This document shows positions 55,303 through 64,000 of a stretch of DNA of 64,000 bases, in pieces (within the stretch, counting starts at the first letter, position 1; each line of letters opens with the position of its first letter). Below the pieces are notes generated by a model, which made no database searches, was not told the DNA's origin, and saw only the letters and a program-made list of their open reading frames with translations. The position numbers and the translations under genes were made by a program. This DNA is from an uncultured Methanobrevibacter sp. GTDB lineage: Archaea; Methanobacteriota; Methanobacteria; Methanobacteriales; Methanobacteriaceae. The stretch covers positions 1 through 64,000 of the forward strand of contig NZ_ONER01000001.1 of NCBI RefSeq assembly GCF_900316895.1. Reading direction: 5' to 3'.

Positions 55303-57387
55303 TTAAATATTCTTTTTAAATTTCCTTAAAGGTTCTGTTAATTTCCAACTTTTAGAATTGAGAAGTGATTTATTCTCTTTTTTAAGCTTTTTATTTTGTT
55401 TTTTAAGTTTTTTATTATTCTTTTCTAATTTCTTATTTTTCTTTTTGAGTTTTTCATTATCCTTCGTCAGCTTGACTATATCCTTATTTAGTTTATTGCT
55501 TGTTTCCTCATAGAGTATTTTAAGATATTCAAATTTAAATTCCAAATAATCATCAATATTTAATACTAAATCAAATTTAACATTATTTTTTGGAACAAAT
55601 TTCTCATCAATTCTTGAAAATCTTTCTTTAGCCAATGCAAAATACTCCTGTGAGTCTGCAATAATTATATAATACAATACATGATAAATAACAAATCGAT
55701 AAAAATCTGATTCCAATTCTTCAAACATTCCTTCATTTTTAAGAATTTCTTCAACAATATCGATGATTTTAAATATGCCAATACTGTTAGAAGACGTATG
55801 ATTTACGGAATTTAGATTATCTAACCTATAATGATACAAGAATTCATTTACAAATGATATTTTTTGTGCCCGTATCATAGATTTTACATGAAACGGCACA
55901 TCATCAAAAGCAATACCTACATCAAAACGAAAATCCTCATAGTTATCTAAAAATTCTTTTTTATACAGTTTAGACCAAGGCGCATATCCTATATCAAAAA
56001 CTATCTCTTTTACATCATGATAATTAAAAGAATACCTTTTGAAATTTTTATTTTTCAAAAGTTTATCAAGATTGAAATATGTACGTGAATTTGTAATCTT
56101 GTTATTTTCAATAACATTGGCTTTAAATATTACAATATCCGAATCATTGTATATTGCATTTTTATAAGTTTTTTCAAAGGCATCTAATTCAATTTGATCA
56201 TCTGGGTCAAATAAATAAATATAATCACCTTTTGCTTCATCTAAAGCCCGATTCCTTGCAGATCCACAACCGCCATTTTCCTTATTAATTACTTTTACAC
56301 GTGAATCCCTTTTGGAAAAATCATTTAAAATTTCTAGGGAATTATCTGTAGACCCGTCATTAACGCAAATTAGTTCAAAATCACTGAAAGTCTGATTTAA
56401 CAGGCTATCAATTGAATTTTCGAGAAATTCAGATACATTATAAACAGGAATCAAAACAGATATTCGAGGGTTATTTCTATCATTAAAATCAACAAGCTTT
56501 TTCATTTCTTCATTTTTCTCATGATAAAAATAGAAATTTTCTTCAAAATTTCTTAAAACATCAGGCTGGTCTTTAAAAATTTCCCTTGTAGCGTCTAAGA
56601 TATCCTTTCCGCCTTCAACGCCCATCATCCTAATAAAATCCACCATTTCATATCTGAATTGATGTCTAATTTTATCAAATTTCGAATCGGATAAATAATC
56701 AAATACCATTTTATAGTGCATCATATGGTCAAAGCGTTTTTTACGGGTATTGCACTGATTTGCGCCACTTACATAATAATATGCATAAAAATCAATAGGC
56801 ACTGTATAAATTTCATTAATTTTAGATAAGATTTCAGCTAAAAAAACTGGGTCCTGTCCCCTTAACAAATCCGGAAAAGTTATCTGCTCATTTACAATGA
56901 GTTCCCTTTTAAAAATATTTTTATAAAAAGACCAGGGAATCCCATATTCTTCAGGTTTTATCTTTTTAAATTCAGTATAATAATCCAAATGAACAAATGG
57001 AGAAAATTCATCCTTGTCATTAATTAATTTTATATTACCTGAAACCATATCCGCATTATTTTTAATAGCTACATTATACAATTCCTCTAATGCAGCATTA
57101 TCAACAAAAATATCATCCGCATCTAAAAAACCTATATAATCCCCTGTAGCTTCACTCATCCCGTAATTTCTTGCTTTACCTGATCCTTGATTTTCCTGTG
57201 ATAATACTTTGATAAATTCATGTTCTTTGGCGAATTCATTTAAAATTTCTAATGAATCATCAGTTGACCCATCATTTACACATATAAGTTCAATATCTTT
57301 TAGTGTTTGATTGATTACAGTGTTAATAGATTTATCTAAACGGTCTGCATCATTAAAAACCGGCATAATAATTGAAACTTTAGTCAT
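55303..57387 (-). CDS. Double-GT2 glycosyltransferase with a coiled-coil tail
   Basis: A 694-residue protein with two complete GT2 domains: ISVLIPVYNVSEF, CVNDGSTDNS, LFDPDDQIELDAFEK in the second, and VSIIMPVFNDADRLDKSINT, CVNDGSTDDS, FLDADDIF in the first. Residues ~630-680 are a Lys/Asn-rich coiled coil ending in SWKLTEPLRKFKKNI. GGATGA sits before the ATG. It is probably the first gene of the minus-strand GT run. Polymerase-like alternating activity is possible with two domains, but not shown. Confidence 0.85.
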   Translation of the reverse strand: MTKVSIIMPVFNDADRLDKSINTVINQTLKDIELICVNDGSTDDSLEILNEFAKEHEFIKVLSQENQGSGKARNYGMSEATGDYIGFLDADDIFVDNAALEELYNVAIKNNADMVSGNIKLINDKDEFSPFVHLDYYTEFKKIKPEEYGIPWSFYKNIFKRELIVNEQITFPDLLRGQDPVFLAEILSKINEIYTVPIDFYAYYYVSGANQCNTRKKRFDHMMHYKMVFDYLSDSKFDKIRHQFRYEMVDFIRMMGVEGGKDILDATREIFKDQPDVLRNFEENFYFYHEKNEEMKKLVDFNDRNNPRISVLIPVYNVSEFLENSIDSLLNQTFSDFELICVNDGSTDNSLEILNDFSKRDSRVKVINKENGGCGSARNRALDEAKGDYIYLFDPDDQIELDAFEKTYKNAIYNDSDIVIFKANVIENNKITNSRTYFNLDKLLKNKNFKRYSFNYHDVKEIVFDIGYAPWSKLYKKEFLDNYEDFRFDVGIAFDDVPFHVKSMIRAQKISFVNEFLYHYRLDNLNSVNHTSSNSIGIFKIIDIVEEILKNEGMFEELESDFYRFVIYHVLYYIIIADSQEYFALAKERFSRIDEKFVPKNNVKFDLVLNIDDYLEFKFEYLKILYEETSNKLNKDIVKLTKDNEKLKKKNKKLEKNNKKLKKQNKKLKKENKSLLNSKSWKLTEPLRKFKKNI

Positions 57388-57475
57388 TAATTCTCATCCA
57401 AAATTTTTTTTAAAAATATAAACATATATTTACTTTTTATTAAATATATATATTTAGTATTAAAAAGGTTAAATT

Positions 57476-58516
57476 ATGAATAATAATAAACGAATCGAGT
57501 ATATTAGTTTAGCAAGTGTTTTATCTGCAATAGCAGTTGTTTATCTTCATGCAAATAGCTGTTTTTGGCAGTTCTCAACCGCAAGATATTGGATTACAGC
57601 AAATTTTATTGAATCAACATTTTATTTCGCAGTACCTATCTTTTTTATGATTTCAGGTGCAATGCTTATTGATTACAATAAACGTTACAGTTTAAAAGAA
57701 TATTTCTCTAAAAGAATAACAAAAACTTTAATTCCATTTATTATTTGGAGTTTAATTGGTTTGTTAATTCAAGTTTATTATATGCATACAATAAAAATAA
57801 GCTCAATTGATTTGACTTATATTATTAATGGATTGCTTAATGGTAGCTTAGTGCAGGTTTATTGGTTCTTTATTCCGTTATTCTGCATATATTTATCAAT
57901 TCCAGTATTTGCCGCTATCCCTGATGATAAAAAAAAGGACATTCTCACCTATGTTTGCAGTTTAACATTTATTCTAAATATACTAATTCCGTTTTTAATT
58001 TCAGTATTCAATTTAAAAATAAACTATACTATTTCCATTGCTGTGGGAGGAGGAAGTTTATTCTTTGCATTAACCGGATATTTATTACATAAATACGAAA
58101 TATCAAAAAAATATAGAATAATTTTATACATACTGGCAATTATGGGATTTTTAATGCATTTTTTAGGCACATATTATTTATCCACATCTGCTGGAGAAGT
58201 TATTAAAACATATAAAGGATTTACAAATATTCCTTCAGTTTTATATTCACTAGGAATTTTTGTTTTCATAAAATACGACATTATCAAGTTAATGAAATTT
58301 AACATTATTAAAAAAATTGTTGGATTTTTAGATTTTTATACCTTCGGAATATACTTAATTCACTGGTACTTACTACAATTTCTAATTAGAACCTTTAATA
58401 TTAACAATACCTCAATTATTTATAGGCTCTTTGCACCACTAATAGTTCTTGTGCTTTCAGTGATAATTATTTATTTAATTCGCAAAATTCCAATTATTAA
58501 AAAAATAGTGCCGTGA
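57476..58516 (+). CDS. Acyltransferase-3 family membrane O-acyltransferase
   Basis: A 346-residue polytopic protein, the only plus-strand gene in the right-hand region. N-terminal RIEYISLASVLSAIAVVYLH gives the family signature and His, then VPIFFMISGAMLI; about ten membrane segments. AGGTT is near the ATG, with a TATA-rich stretch (57444-57452) upstream. It lies between the GT run and ugd, so O-acetylation of the same polymer is the likely role. It is the third such protein in the window. Confidence 0.82.
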   Translation: MNNNKRIEYISLASVLSAIAVVYLHANSCFWQFSTARYWITANFIESTFYFAVPIFFMISGAMLIDYNKRYSLKEYFSKRITKTLIPFIIWSLIGLLIQVYYMHTIKISSIDLTYIINGLLNGSLVQVYWFFIPLFCIYLSIPVFAAIPDDKKKDILTYVCSLTFILNILIPFLISVFNLKINYTISIAVGGGSLFFALTGYLLHKYEISKKYRIILYILAIMGFLMHFLGTYYLSTSAGEVIKTYKGFTNIPSVLYSLGIFVFIKYDIIKLMKFNIIKKIVGFLDFYTFGIYLIHWYLLQFLIRTFNINNTSIIYRLFAPLIVLVLSVIIIYLIRKIPIIKKIVP

Positions 58517-58587
58517 GGATTAAAACGATAAGAAAAAACTGATTGATCATTATATGCCGATTTCAATTGTATAATTAATCATGCGTA

Positions 58588-59910
58588 TTAACAACCAATC
58601 TGGAACAATTCGAATCCTTTTTCCAGTATTTTTTTATCGTAAATATTCCTTCCATCAAATATAACCTTTTCATTTAACTTTTCTGAAAGTAAATCAAAGT
58701 CGGGATTTCTGAATTCCTTCCATTCTGTTATCAAAATCAATCCGTCACATTCTTCAGTAGCCAAATATCTACTTTTTACAAACTCAATTGAACCCAGATA
58801 TTTTTCATCAATTGTTCTTTTGAACTCTTCGATTGCTTCAGGATCATATGCCTTAATTTTTGCACCTTTGTCAATAAGTGATGTAATTACTGTAAGTGAT
58901 GTAGCTTCACGAACATCATCAGTGCCTGGTTTGAAGGAAAGTCCCCAAATTCCAAAAGTTCGTCCATTTAAATCATTGCCGAACCTGTCGACTACCTTGT
59001 TTACAAGAACCATCTTTTGATTTGCATTGACCTTTTCCACATTGGACAATATCATCGGTTCATAGCCTGCACTTTGGGCAGTATTTATCAATGCCTGGAC
59101 ATCCTTAGGAAAACAGCTTCCCCCATAACCGCATCCGGCATATATGAAATCATAGCCTATACGCTTATCCGAACCTATTCCCAAACGCACCTGCTGAACG
59201 TCAGCACCTGTCACTTCACAGATGTTAGCTATCTCATTCATGAAAGATATTTTGGTTGCAAGCATGGCATTTGCAACATACTTTGTCATTTCAGAGGATT
59301 TTATGTCCATCAAAACGAATCTGTCATGATTAAGAACAAATGATGAGTACAAATCCTTTAATGTATCAAATACATCTTCACTTTCAGCACCAATGACAAT
59401 GCGATCAGGATGCATGCAATCCTCAATTGCCCTTCCCTCTTTTAGAAATTCAGGATTTGATGCAATGTCGATTTTAACAGAAGAGCCGTTATCTTTTAAA
59501 ATGCCTTCAATATGATTTTTTACTTTAAAACATGTTCCCACAGGAACTGTGGATTTTATAACAACAAGTGAATCATGAGAAATGTTTTGGGCGATATCCG
59601 ATGCTGCTGAGAAAATATAATCCAGATTTGCACTGCCATCCTCAGCCATTGGAGTTCCAACGGCAATGAAAATAATATCCGTATCGTCTAAGGCTTCTTT
59701 AAGTTTTGTTGTAAAAAACAAATCTCCTTTTTCTTGACCGTTTTTTACCATAGTACCTAAATGTGGTTCGAAAATGGGCAAAATCCCTTTTTTTAAATTT
59801 CCAATTTTTTCTTCATCGATATCTACACAATATACCTTATTACCCATTTTTGAAAAACATGCTCCAGTTACAAGCCCAACATAGCCAGTTCCTATAACAG
59901 TAATGTTCAT
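58588..59910 (-). CDS. ugd: UDP-glucose/UDP-hexose 6-dehydrogenase
   Basis: A 440-residue protein; GGGTGGT before ATG 59910 sets the start (a TTG is at 59922). NAD-binding ITVIGTGYVGLVTGACF at the N-terminus, VGTPMAEDGSANLDY, SNPEFLKEGRAIEDCMHPDR, and the catalytic cysteine in CGYGGSCFPKD (~residue 258). It oxidises UDP-glucose, or a related UDP-sugar, to the uronic acid with 2 NAD+. Its position among glycan genes suggests that it supplies uronic acid to the polymer. Confidence 0.92.
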   Translation of the reverse strand: MNITVIGTGYVGLVTGACFSKMGNKVYCVDIDEEKIGNLKKGILPIFEPHLGTMVKNGQEKGDLFFTTKLKEALDDTDIIFIAVGTPMAEDGSANLDYIFSAASDIAQNISHDSLVVIKSTVPVGTCFKVKNHIEGILKDNGSSVKIDIASNPEFLKEGRAIEDCMHPDRIVIGAESEDVFDTLKDLYSSFVLNHDRFVLMDIKSSEMTKYVANAMLATKISFMNEIANICEVTGADVQQVRLGIGSDKRIGYDFIYAGCGYGGSCFPKDVQALINTAQSAGYEPMILSNVEKVNANQKMVLVNKVVDRFGNDLNGRTFGIWGLSFKPGTDDVREATSLTVITSLIDKGAKIKAYDPEAIEEFKRTIDEKYLGSIEFVKSRYLATEECDGLILITEWKEFRNPDFDLLSEKLNEKVIFDGRNIYDKKILEKGFELFQIGC

Positions 59911-59940
59911 AATACCACCCAATGTTAATATAAATTTAAA

Positions 59941-60936
59941 TTATTTAATAATCTCATAAAATTCATTAAGACAATCGTTATTGAATTGTTTGTAATCAAT
60001 ATCTAATGTATTTACTCCCTCATTCATAAAATCTTGCAATCCTTCTAAAATATTTTCATAAGAATTTCCAATTTTATACCCATTAAACCTGTCGATTATA
60101 TCCATATCCCCTTCAGCAATACTCATTATCGGAATACCTAACATTTCTGATTCATAAATATATTTTCGATAAAATCTATAATCCGGAGGCAAAACAAATA
60201 AATCGCAACATTTTAAAATTGGCAGAGGATTTGATAATTGTTTTATTAGAGTTACATTTTCCCAATTTTTCAACTTTGAGGTTAAATTTTGAATCTTATT
60301 AAACCATCCGAAGTCGCCAACTATAATCAATTGAACATCATCATAATCATCACATAATTTATCAAATGCATTTAATAGATTTTCGGACCATTCTTTATTG
60401 TATATTGATTTATTTATTGAAATAATTTTCTTTCCAGGCCTGTTTAACACTCCCCTAATATAAGAAGAATCATGAGTATAAACCCTTGAATCTTTATCCA
60501 GTTTCAACATTTTACCAGATTCATATTCAATATTATCAAAATTAATTAGATTATGTGCAATTTTAATATTGTCTAAATCATTAAGTTCCTTTATAGGCTT
60601 AATCAGTTCCGAAGAAATCGCAACAACATTATCATAATTGCCATAGGCTTCTTTTAAAATATTGTTGTTAAATTTATTGTTTTCTATTTCTTTAATAGGA
60701 TCATTGTGAACCCATAAACTAGATTTTGCATCATTATTGCACAACATCAAAATTTCATTTTTAAAATAGCCATCATAATTTAAAACATAGTCAAATGAAA
60801 GATTATAAAATTGGCGTTTAAATTCCCTTTTAAAAAATTCGCGGATAGAATTATTGCACTCCTCCTCTGAATTCAGGAATTTATGATACTTGATTTTTTC
60901 AATATATGTAGGTTCATTTTTATTCACCATAGGCAT
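59941..60936 (-). pseudogene. 3' fragment of a nonsense-split TagF-GT4 gene (GT4 part)
   Basis: A 331-residue frame equivalent to the GT4 half of the protein at 62302. It is in the same reading frame as the fragment at 60970-62283, with only one TGA (60970-60972) and eleven coding-like codons (ILNSLPKGIQI) between. The GT4 donor-site motif (SLYEGWSMVIMEA in the 62302 protein) has degenerated to PDYRFYRKYIYESEM, so activity is doubtful. AGGGT before ATG 60936 could allow separate translation. Confidence 0.65.
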
Positions 60937-60969
60937 TATCTGAATACCCTTAGGAAGAGAGTTTAAAAT

Positions 60970-62283
60970 TCATTCAGGATCCTTTTTAAATTTTTTTGAC
61001 CATTGATGAAAAGTTAAAATGAAATTGTATCTGCTTACATCAACTTGTGACAATAATTGCCTTAATGAAAGTGTAATTTCATTATCAGATAAGTTTCCTA
61101 TGAAAATTAAGACATTTGGTTTATTGTTCTTTTTGATTTCCTCATGACAGCAATTTTTATCTAAAAATATATGTTGACAAATATTTTTTGCGGAATCTGC
61201 ACTATCATATGGAACATAATCATTTAACAATTCAGAATAATCCTCAAAATCAGAATTCAATTCAGAAATGAGCTCATCAATATTTTCCACATTTACAAAC
61301 GGCAAATCTAAATCCTCAAGATAAGTGGAATAATCATTATCAAAACTGTTGAATAAAATAATTTTTCGTTTAGAATTGATAAAATCAAGTAAGACGCTTG
61401 AAAAATCTGTAATGAATGCTTCAGCTAAACTGATTATGTCATAATCAGTATATTCTGATGGAAATGGTTTTATATGTTTCAATTTAGAAAAATCTATAAC
61501 CTTTTTATTGTACCCATCCACTTTAAAGAATAAAACTTGATTATCATTTAATTTTTTATCAATCTCTTCTAAATTCCTTTTAACATTTTTTACAAATTTT
61601 TTATGCACAGAACGATTTAAATAATGAGGCATATATACAAAAATCTGATTATCTTCAATGTTTAACTTGGATTTCAAATTAGAATTATCCTTAAAAAATG
61701 AAATGTTTCTGGGACTGCCTTCCTTTATAATTTTCCCATCGTAAATCTCTTCAATTAATAATGATTTCATTATTTTATCATATGAATAGTCATTCGAAAA
61801 CAAAATATAATCAGACAATAAAAATAGACGCTGCAAAGACCCTATTTTTGAAGCCTTTTTGATATCATCAATTCCCCATTTAATTAAGGGATTCTCATGA
61901 TAAACATTAATAATTACTTGTCCATCACGTTTAGCATATCTAAACCTAATATTTCTATCTGTTATGATATATTTAGCATATTCACAAACATATGTGGCTT
62001 TAATATCATTAGTGATAATTTTATCAATTTTTAAATTATAGTTTTCTTGAAGTTTTTCAAGATAATCAATGTTGCCTTTTTTAACATAAACATAAATTTT
62101 AAAATTTTTATATTGGTCTTTTGATAATTCTTCCATTATTCTAAATATATTACTTGATATGTACTCGCCATTCATTGAATCGATGAAAATTAGATTATTA
62201 TCTATTTTTTTATGATAATAAGGGTAATAAACATAAGAATTTAGATAATTTTTCTTATACTTTTTTATTTTTTTAAATTTCAT
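60970..62283 (-). pseudogene. 5' fragment of a nonsense-split TagF-GT4 gene (TagF part)
   Basis: A 437-residue frame; GGAG six bases before ATG 62283 sets the start. It follows the TagF half of the proteins at 37329 and 62302, but key motifs have drifted: WHGTPL reads YHENPL, TDYSSVFFDFA reads TDFSSVLLDFI, and MPTFRG reads MPHYLN. It ends FHQWSKKFKKDPE at TGA, where the 37329 paralog has Arg (…NHERIFKL…), so a single CGA to TGA change would explain the split. Probably decaying, possibly still read through or expressed as two parts. Confidence 0.65.
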
Positions 62284-62301
62284 ATGTATCTCCATAAAAA
62301 A

Positions 62302-64000
62302 TTAATTTAATATATCCTTGAATTCCTGAATAGCATTTTGATTATATAATTCATAATCAACATCCAAGGTTTTAACATTACCTTCCATAAATTCATAAAA
62401 ACCTTGCAATATTCCTTCTTCAGAGTCATCTACCATAAATCCGTCGAATTTTCTTATCCATTGGACGCCTGTGACATCTGTAGAAATTACAGGCACATTT
62501 AATATATCAGCTTCCATAATCACCATTGACCAGCCCTCATAAAGTGAAGATGAAATATATAAATCACATCTTTTTAAAATAGGCATAGGATTTGAAATAG
62601 ATTTAATAATAGTTACATTCTTCCAACAGGGCAAATCTTTTCTTAATTGTAAAAAATCCTCATATTCAAAGCCTCTGCTTCCTATAAGTATTAATTGAGT
62701 ATCCGGATAATCTTTATAAAATTTATTAAAAGCCATTATCAAACGTTTAAAACCTTTTTCCGGCGTGAAACGGCCAATGCTAATGAATTTTTTACCTGAA
62801 CTGTTTAAAACATCATCCAATCCGCCGATATTATAGGTATCAATAATAGTTGTTCTATCTAAAGTTATATCTTTTTTTGATTTCTCGATGATTCCATGAT
62901 AATTCGCTATATTATGAACAACACTTACATCAATTTTATTATTAGCAATTTGCTGTATAGATTTAATTAAATCGGTTGAAACCGCAACAACATTATTATA
63001 TTCATTATATGCTTCCCTTAAAACATATAATCTTTGATTATCTCTTGTTTTTGATTCTTGAATCATGTCACTATGAACCCAAATGTAACTCTCACAATCC
63101 ATATTTTTGTATAATAAGATTACATTTTCACCATAACCATCAAAATTGATAACCTTATCAAATGAAATTCCTGGATACAATCGTTTTATCTCCCGTTTGA
63201 ACATTTTATCTAATATCTTAGGATATTCAACTTCCATATCTAATCTATTATTTTCCATATAGTCATCATAAGCTTTTTGCTCATTATCTGTCAAGTTAAT
63301 TGGAGATCTGATTGGTAAAAACTTAACTTCCTTGGAAAACACGCTCAATGCTTCTTCATGATTATTAACAATATTCTTATCCCACTGCCTATACGCAATA
63401 TAAATATTATAATTAGAAAAATCAATATTTGACAATAAACTTGTCAAGGAAGAGGTTACTCCATTTTTAAATAATGCTCCCGCAAATATTAAAATATTAG
63501 GTTTATCATTTTCAATTACTCTTTCCTTACAAACCGGTTTTCCATTAAAAATATGATTACATATATTCATCACAGCATCAGGATTATCATATTGGCAGAA
63601 TTTATTTATAAACTCCGAATCATCGTAGTTTTTACCCGAATTTAATTCATTTATTAAATCATCAATGGTTTGGACCTTGGGGAAAGGTAAATCTGAAATA
63701 GGAATATATGTACCTCTGTAAGAGAGATAATCCTTTTCATCATAATTAAATAAGATTATTTTACGTTTTGAATTTGCAAAATCAAAAAATACGCTTGAAT
63801 AATCTGTGATTAAAACATCAGCCATATTCAAAACATCATAAATTTCATAACCTTCAGGAAATTGACAAATATTTTTGAATTTTGAAAAATCGATTTGAGA
63901 TTCGTCATATATATGAAGTTTTGCAAATAAAATCTGATTATTATTGAGTTTAGAATCTAATTCAAGCAGATAATCTTCAAGTATCCTTCCATAAGTCTCA
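62302..64000 (-). CDS. TagF-GT4 fusion transferase (5' end beyond window)
   Basis: The frame stays open without a start codon from 63831 to the window edge (…SQIDFSKFKNICQF…), so the gene is partial, not short. It begins inside a TagF-type domain (LITDYSSVFFDFANSKRK) and continues into a GT4 domain with ISIGRFTPEKGFKRLIMAFN and SSLYEGWSMVIMEADI, the GT-B donor-site glutamate region. The family would couple glycerol-phosphate and sugar transfer in one protein. It stops 19 bases before the split paralog. Confidence 0.8.
   Translation of the reverse strand, partial: ETYGRILEDYLLELDSKLNNNQILFAKLHIYDESQIDFSKFKNICQFPEGYEIYDVLNMADVLITDYSSVFFDFANSKRKIILFNYDEKDYLSYRGTYIPISDLPFPKVQTIDDLINELNSGKNYDDSEFINKFCQYDNPDAVMNICNHIFNGKPVCKERVIENDKPNILIFAGALFKNGVTSSLTSLLSNIDFSNYNIYIAYRQWDKNIVNNHEEALSVFSKEVKFLPIRSPINLTDNEQKAYDDYMENNRLDMEVEYPKILDKMFKREIKRLYPGISFDKVINFDGYGENVILLYKNMDCESYIWVHSDMIQESKTRDNQRLYVLREAYNEYNNVVAVSTDLIKSIQQIANNKIDVSVVHNIANYHGIIEKSKKDITLDRTTIIDTYNIGGLDDVLNSSGKKFISIGRFTPEKGFKRLIMAFNKFYKDYPDTQLILIGSRGFEYEDFLQLRKDLPCWKNVTIIKSISNPMPILKRCDLYISSSLYEGWSMVIMEADILNVPVISTDVTGVQWIRKFDGFMVDDSEEGILQGFYEFMEGNVKTLDVDYELYNQNAIQEFKDILN

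Noticed and set aside
60970..60972. Selenocysteine reading of the TGA in the split TagF-GT4 gene
   Set aside because: The residue is not in a redox motif, paralogs have Arg or Glu there, and no SECIS-like structure was noticed; a nonsense mutation is simpler.
1..64000. tRNA, rRNA, CRISPR arrays, intact insertion sequences
   Set aside because: No tRNA-like GC-rich cloverleaf, evenly spaced repeats, or transposase motifs were found on reading both strands; a tRNAscan or IS search could still find weak ones.

Overview
This window looks like chromosome from a low-GC methanogenic archaeon of the Methanobacteriales, most likely a Methanobrevibacter. The evidence is the gene content: an F420-dependent NADP reductase, an F420H2 oxidase (FprA), the archaeal entry to the shikimate pathway, a pantoate kinase, a class I archaeal CCA-adding enzyme, methanogen-type DUF2115 and DUF2284 proteins, and several large adhesin-like proteins built from beta-helix and Ig-like repeats. 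Starts are either near-leaderless, with a TATA box 20-30 bases upstream, or carry GGTGAT/GGAG-type ribosome binding sites. I see no rRNA, tRNA, CRISPR array, intact transposase or phage module.

1-8.9 kb: the first codons of a secreted protein run off the left edge, then a ketopantoate reductase, three tandem SseB-domain genes with a fourth paralog 3 kb further on, an O-acyltransferase, two small unknown proteins, a fused MsrA-MsrB, an Mrp/NBP35 iron-sulfur carrier co-transcribed with a CoA-disulfide-reductase-type flavoenzyme, and a CAT-like acetyltransferase.

8.9-22.5 kb: a secreted C39-like cysteine peptidase, a TIGR04076 protein and an adhesin-like protein, then housekeeping operons. One holds DUF2284, npdG and a truncated MutH/Sau3AI-like gene. 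Another holds ADH synthase, DHQ synthase II, thpR, cca, a MATE transporter and an unknown protein. A third holds pantoate kinase and a methyltransferase-like protein. A 40-codon gene with its own TATA box and ribosome binding site lies at 22.4-22.5 kb.

22.8-30 kb: a 1199-residue adhesin-like protein with a C-terminal membrane anchor, a flavodoxin, FprA, a PHP-domain hydrolase and a DUF2115 protein. FprA, MsrAB, the Nox-like enzyme and flavodoxin suggest oxygen or redox defence.

30-64 kb: a surface-glycopolymer region, nearly all on the minus strand. It holds GT2 glycosyltransferases, two tandem GT2-TagF fusions (TagF: CDP-glycerol glycerophosphotransferase family), three members of a TagF-GT4 fusion family in different states (one apparently intact and running off the right edge, one cut by a single in-frame TGA, one truncated), polytopic membrane proteins, coiled-coil proteins, two O-acyltransferases, UDP-glucose 6-dehydrogenase and three more adhesin-like proteins. 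Together these could build, decorate and display a phosphoglycerol-containing wall polymer or exopolysaccharide beside the adhesins. The 44.7-57.4 kb part is visibly more AT-rich than the housekeeping part, which fits horizontal acquisition. Hairpin plus T-tract sites follow several stop codons directly.

Family assignments rest on motifs read by eye; no database search was run.
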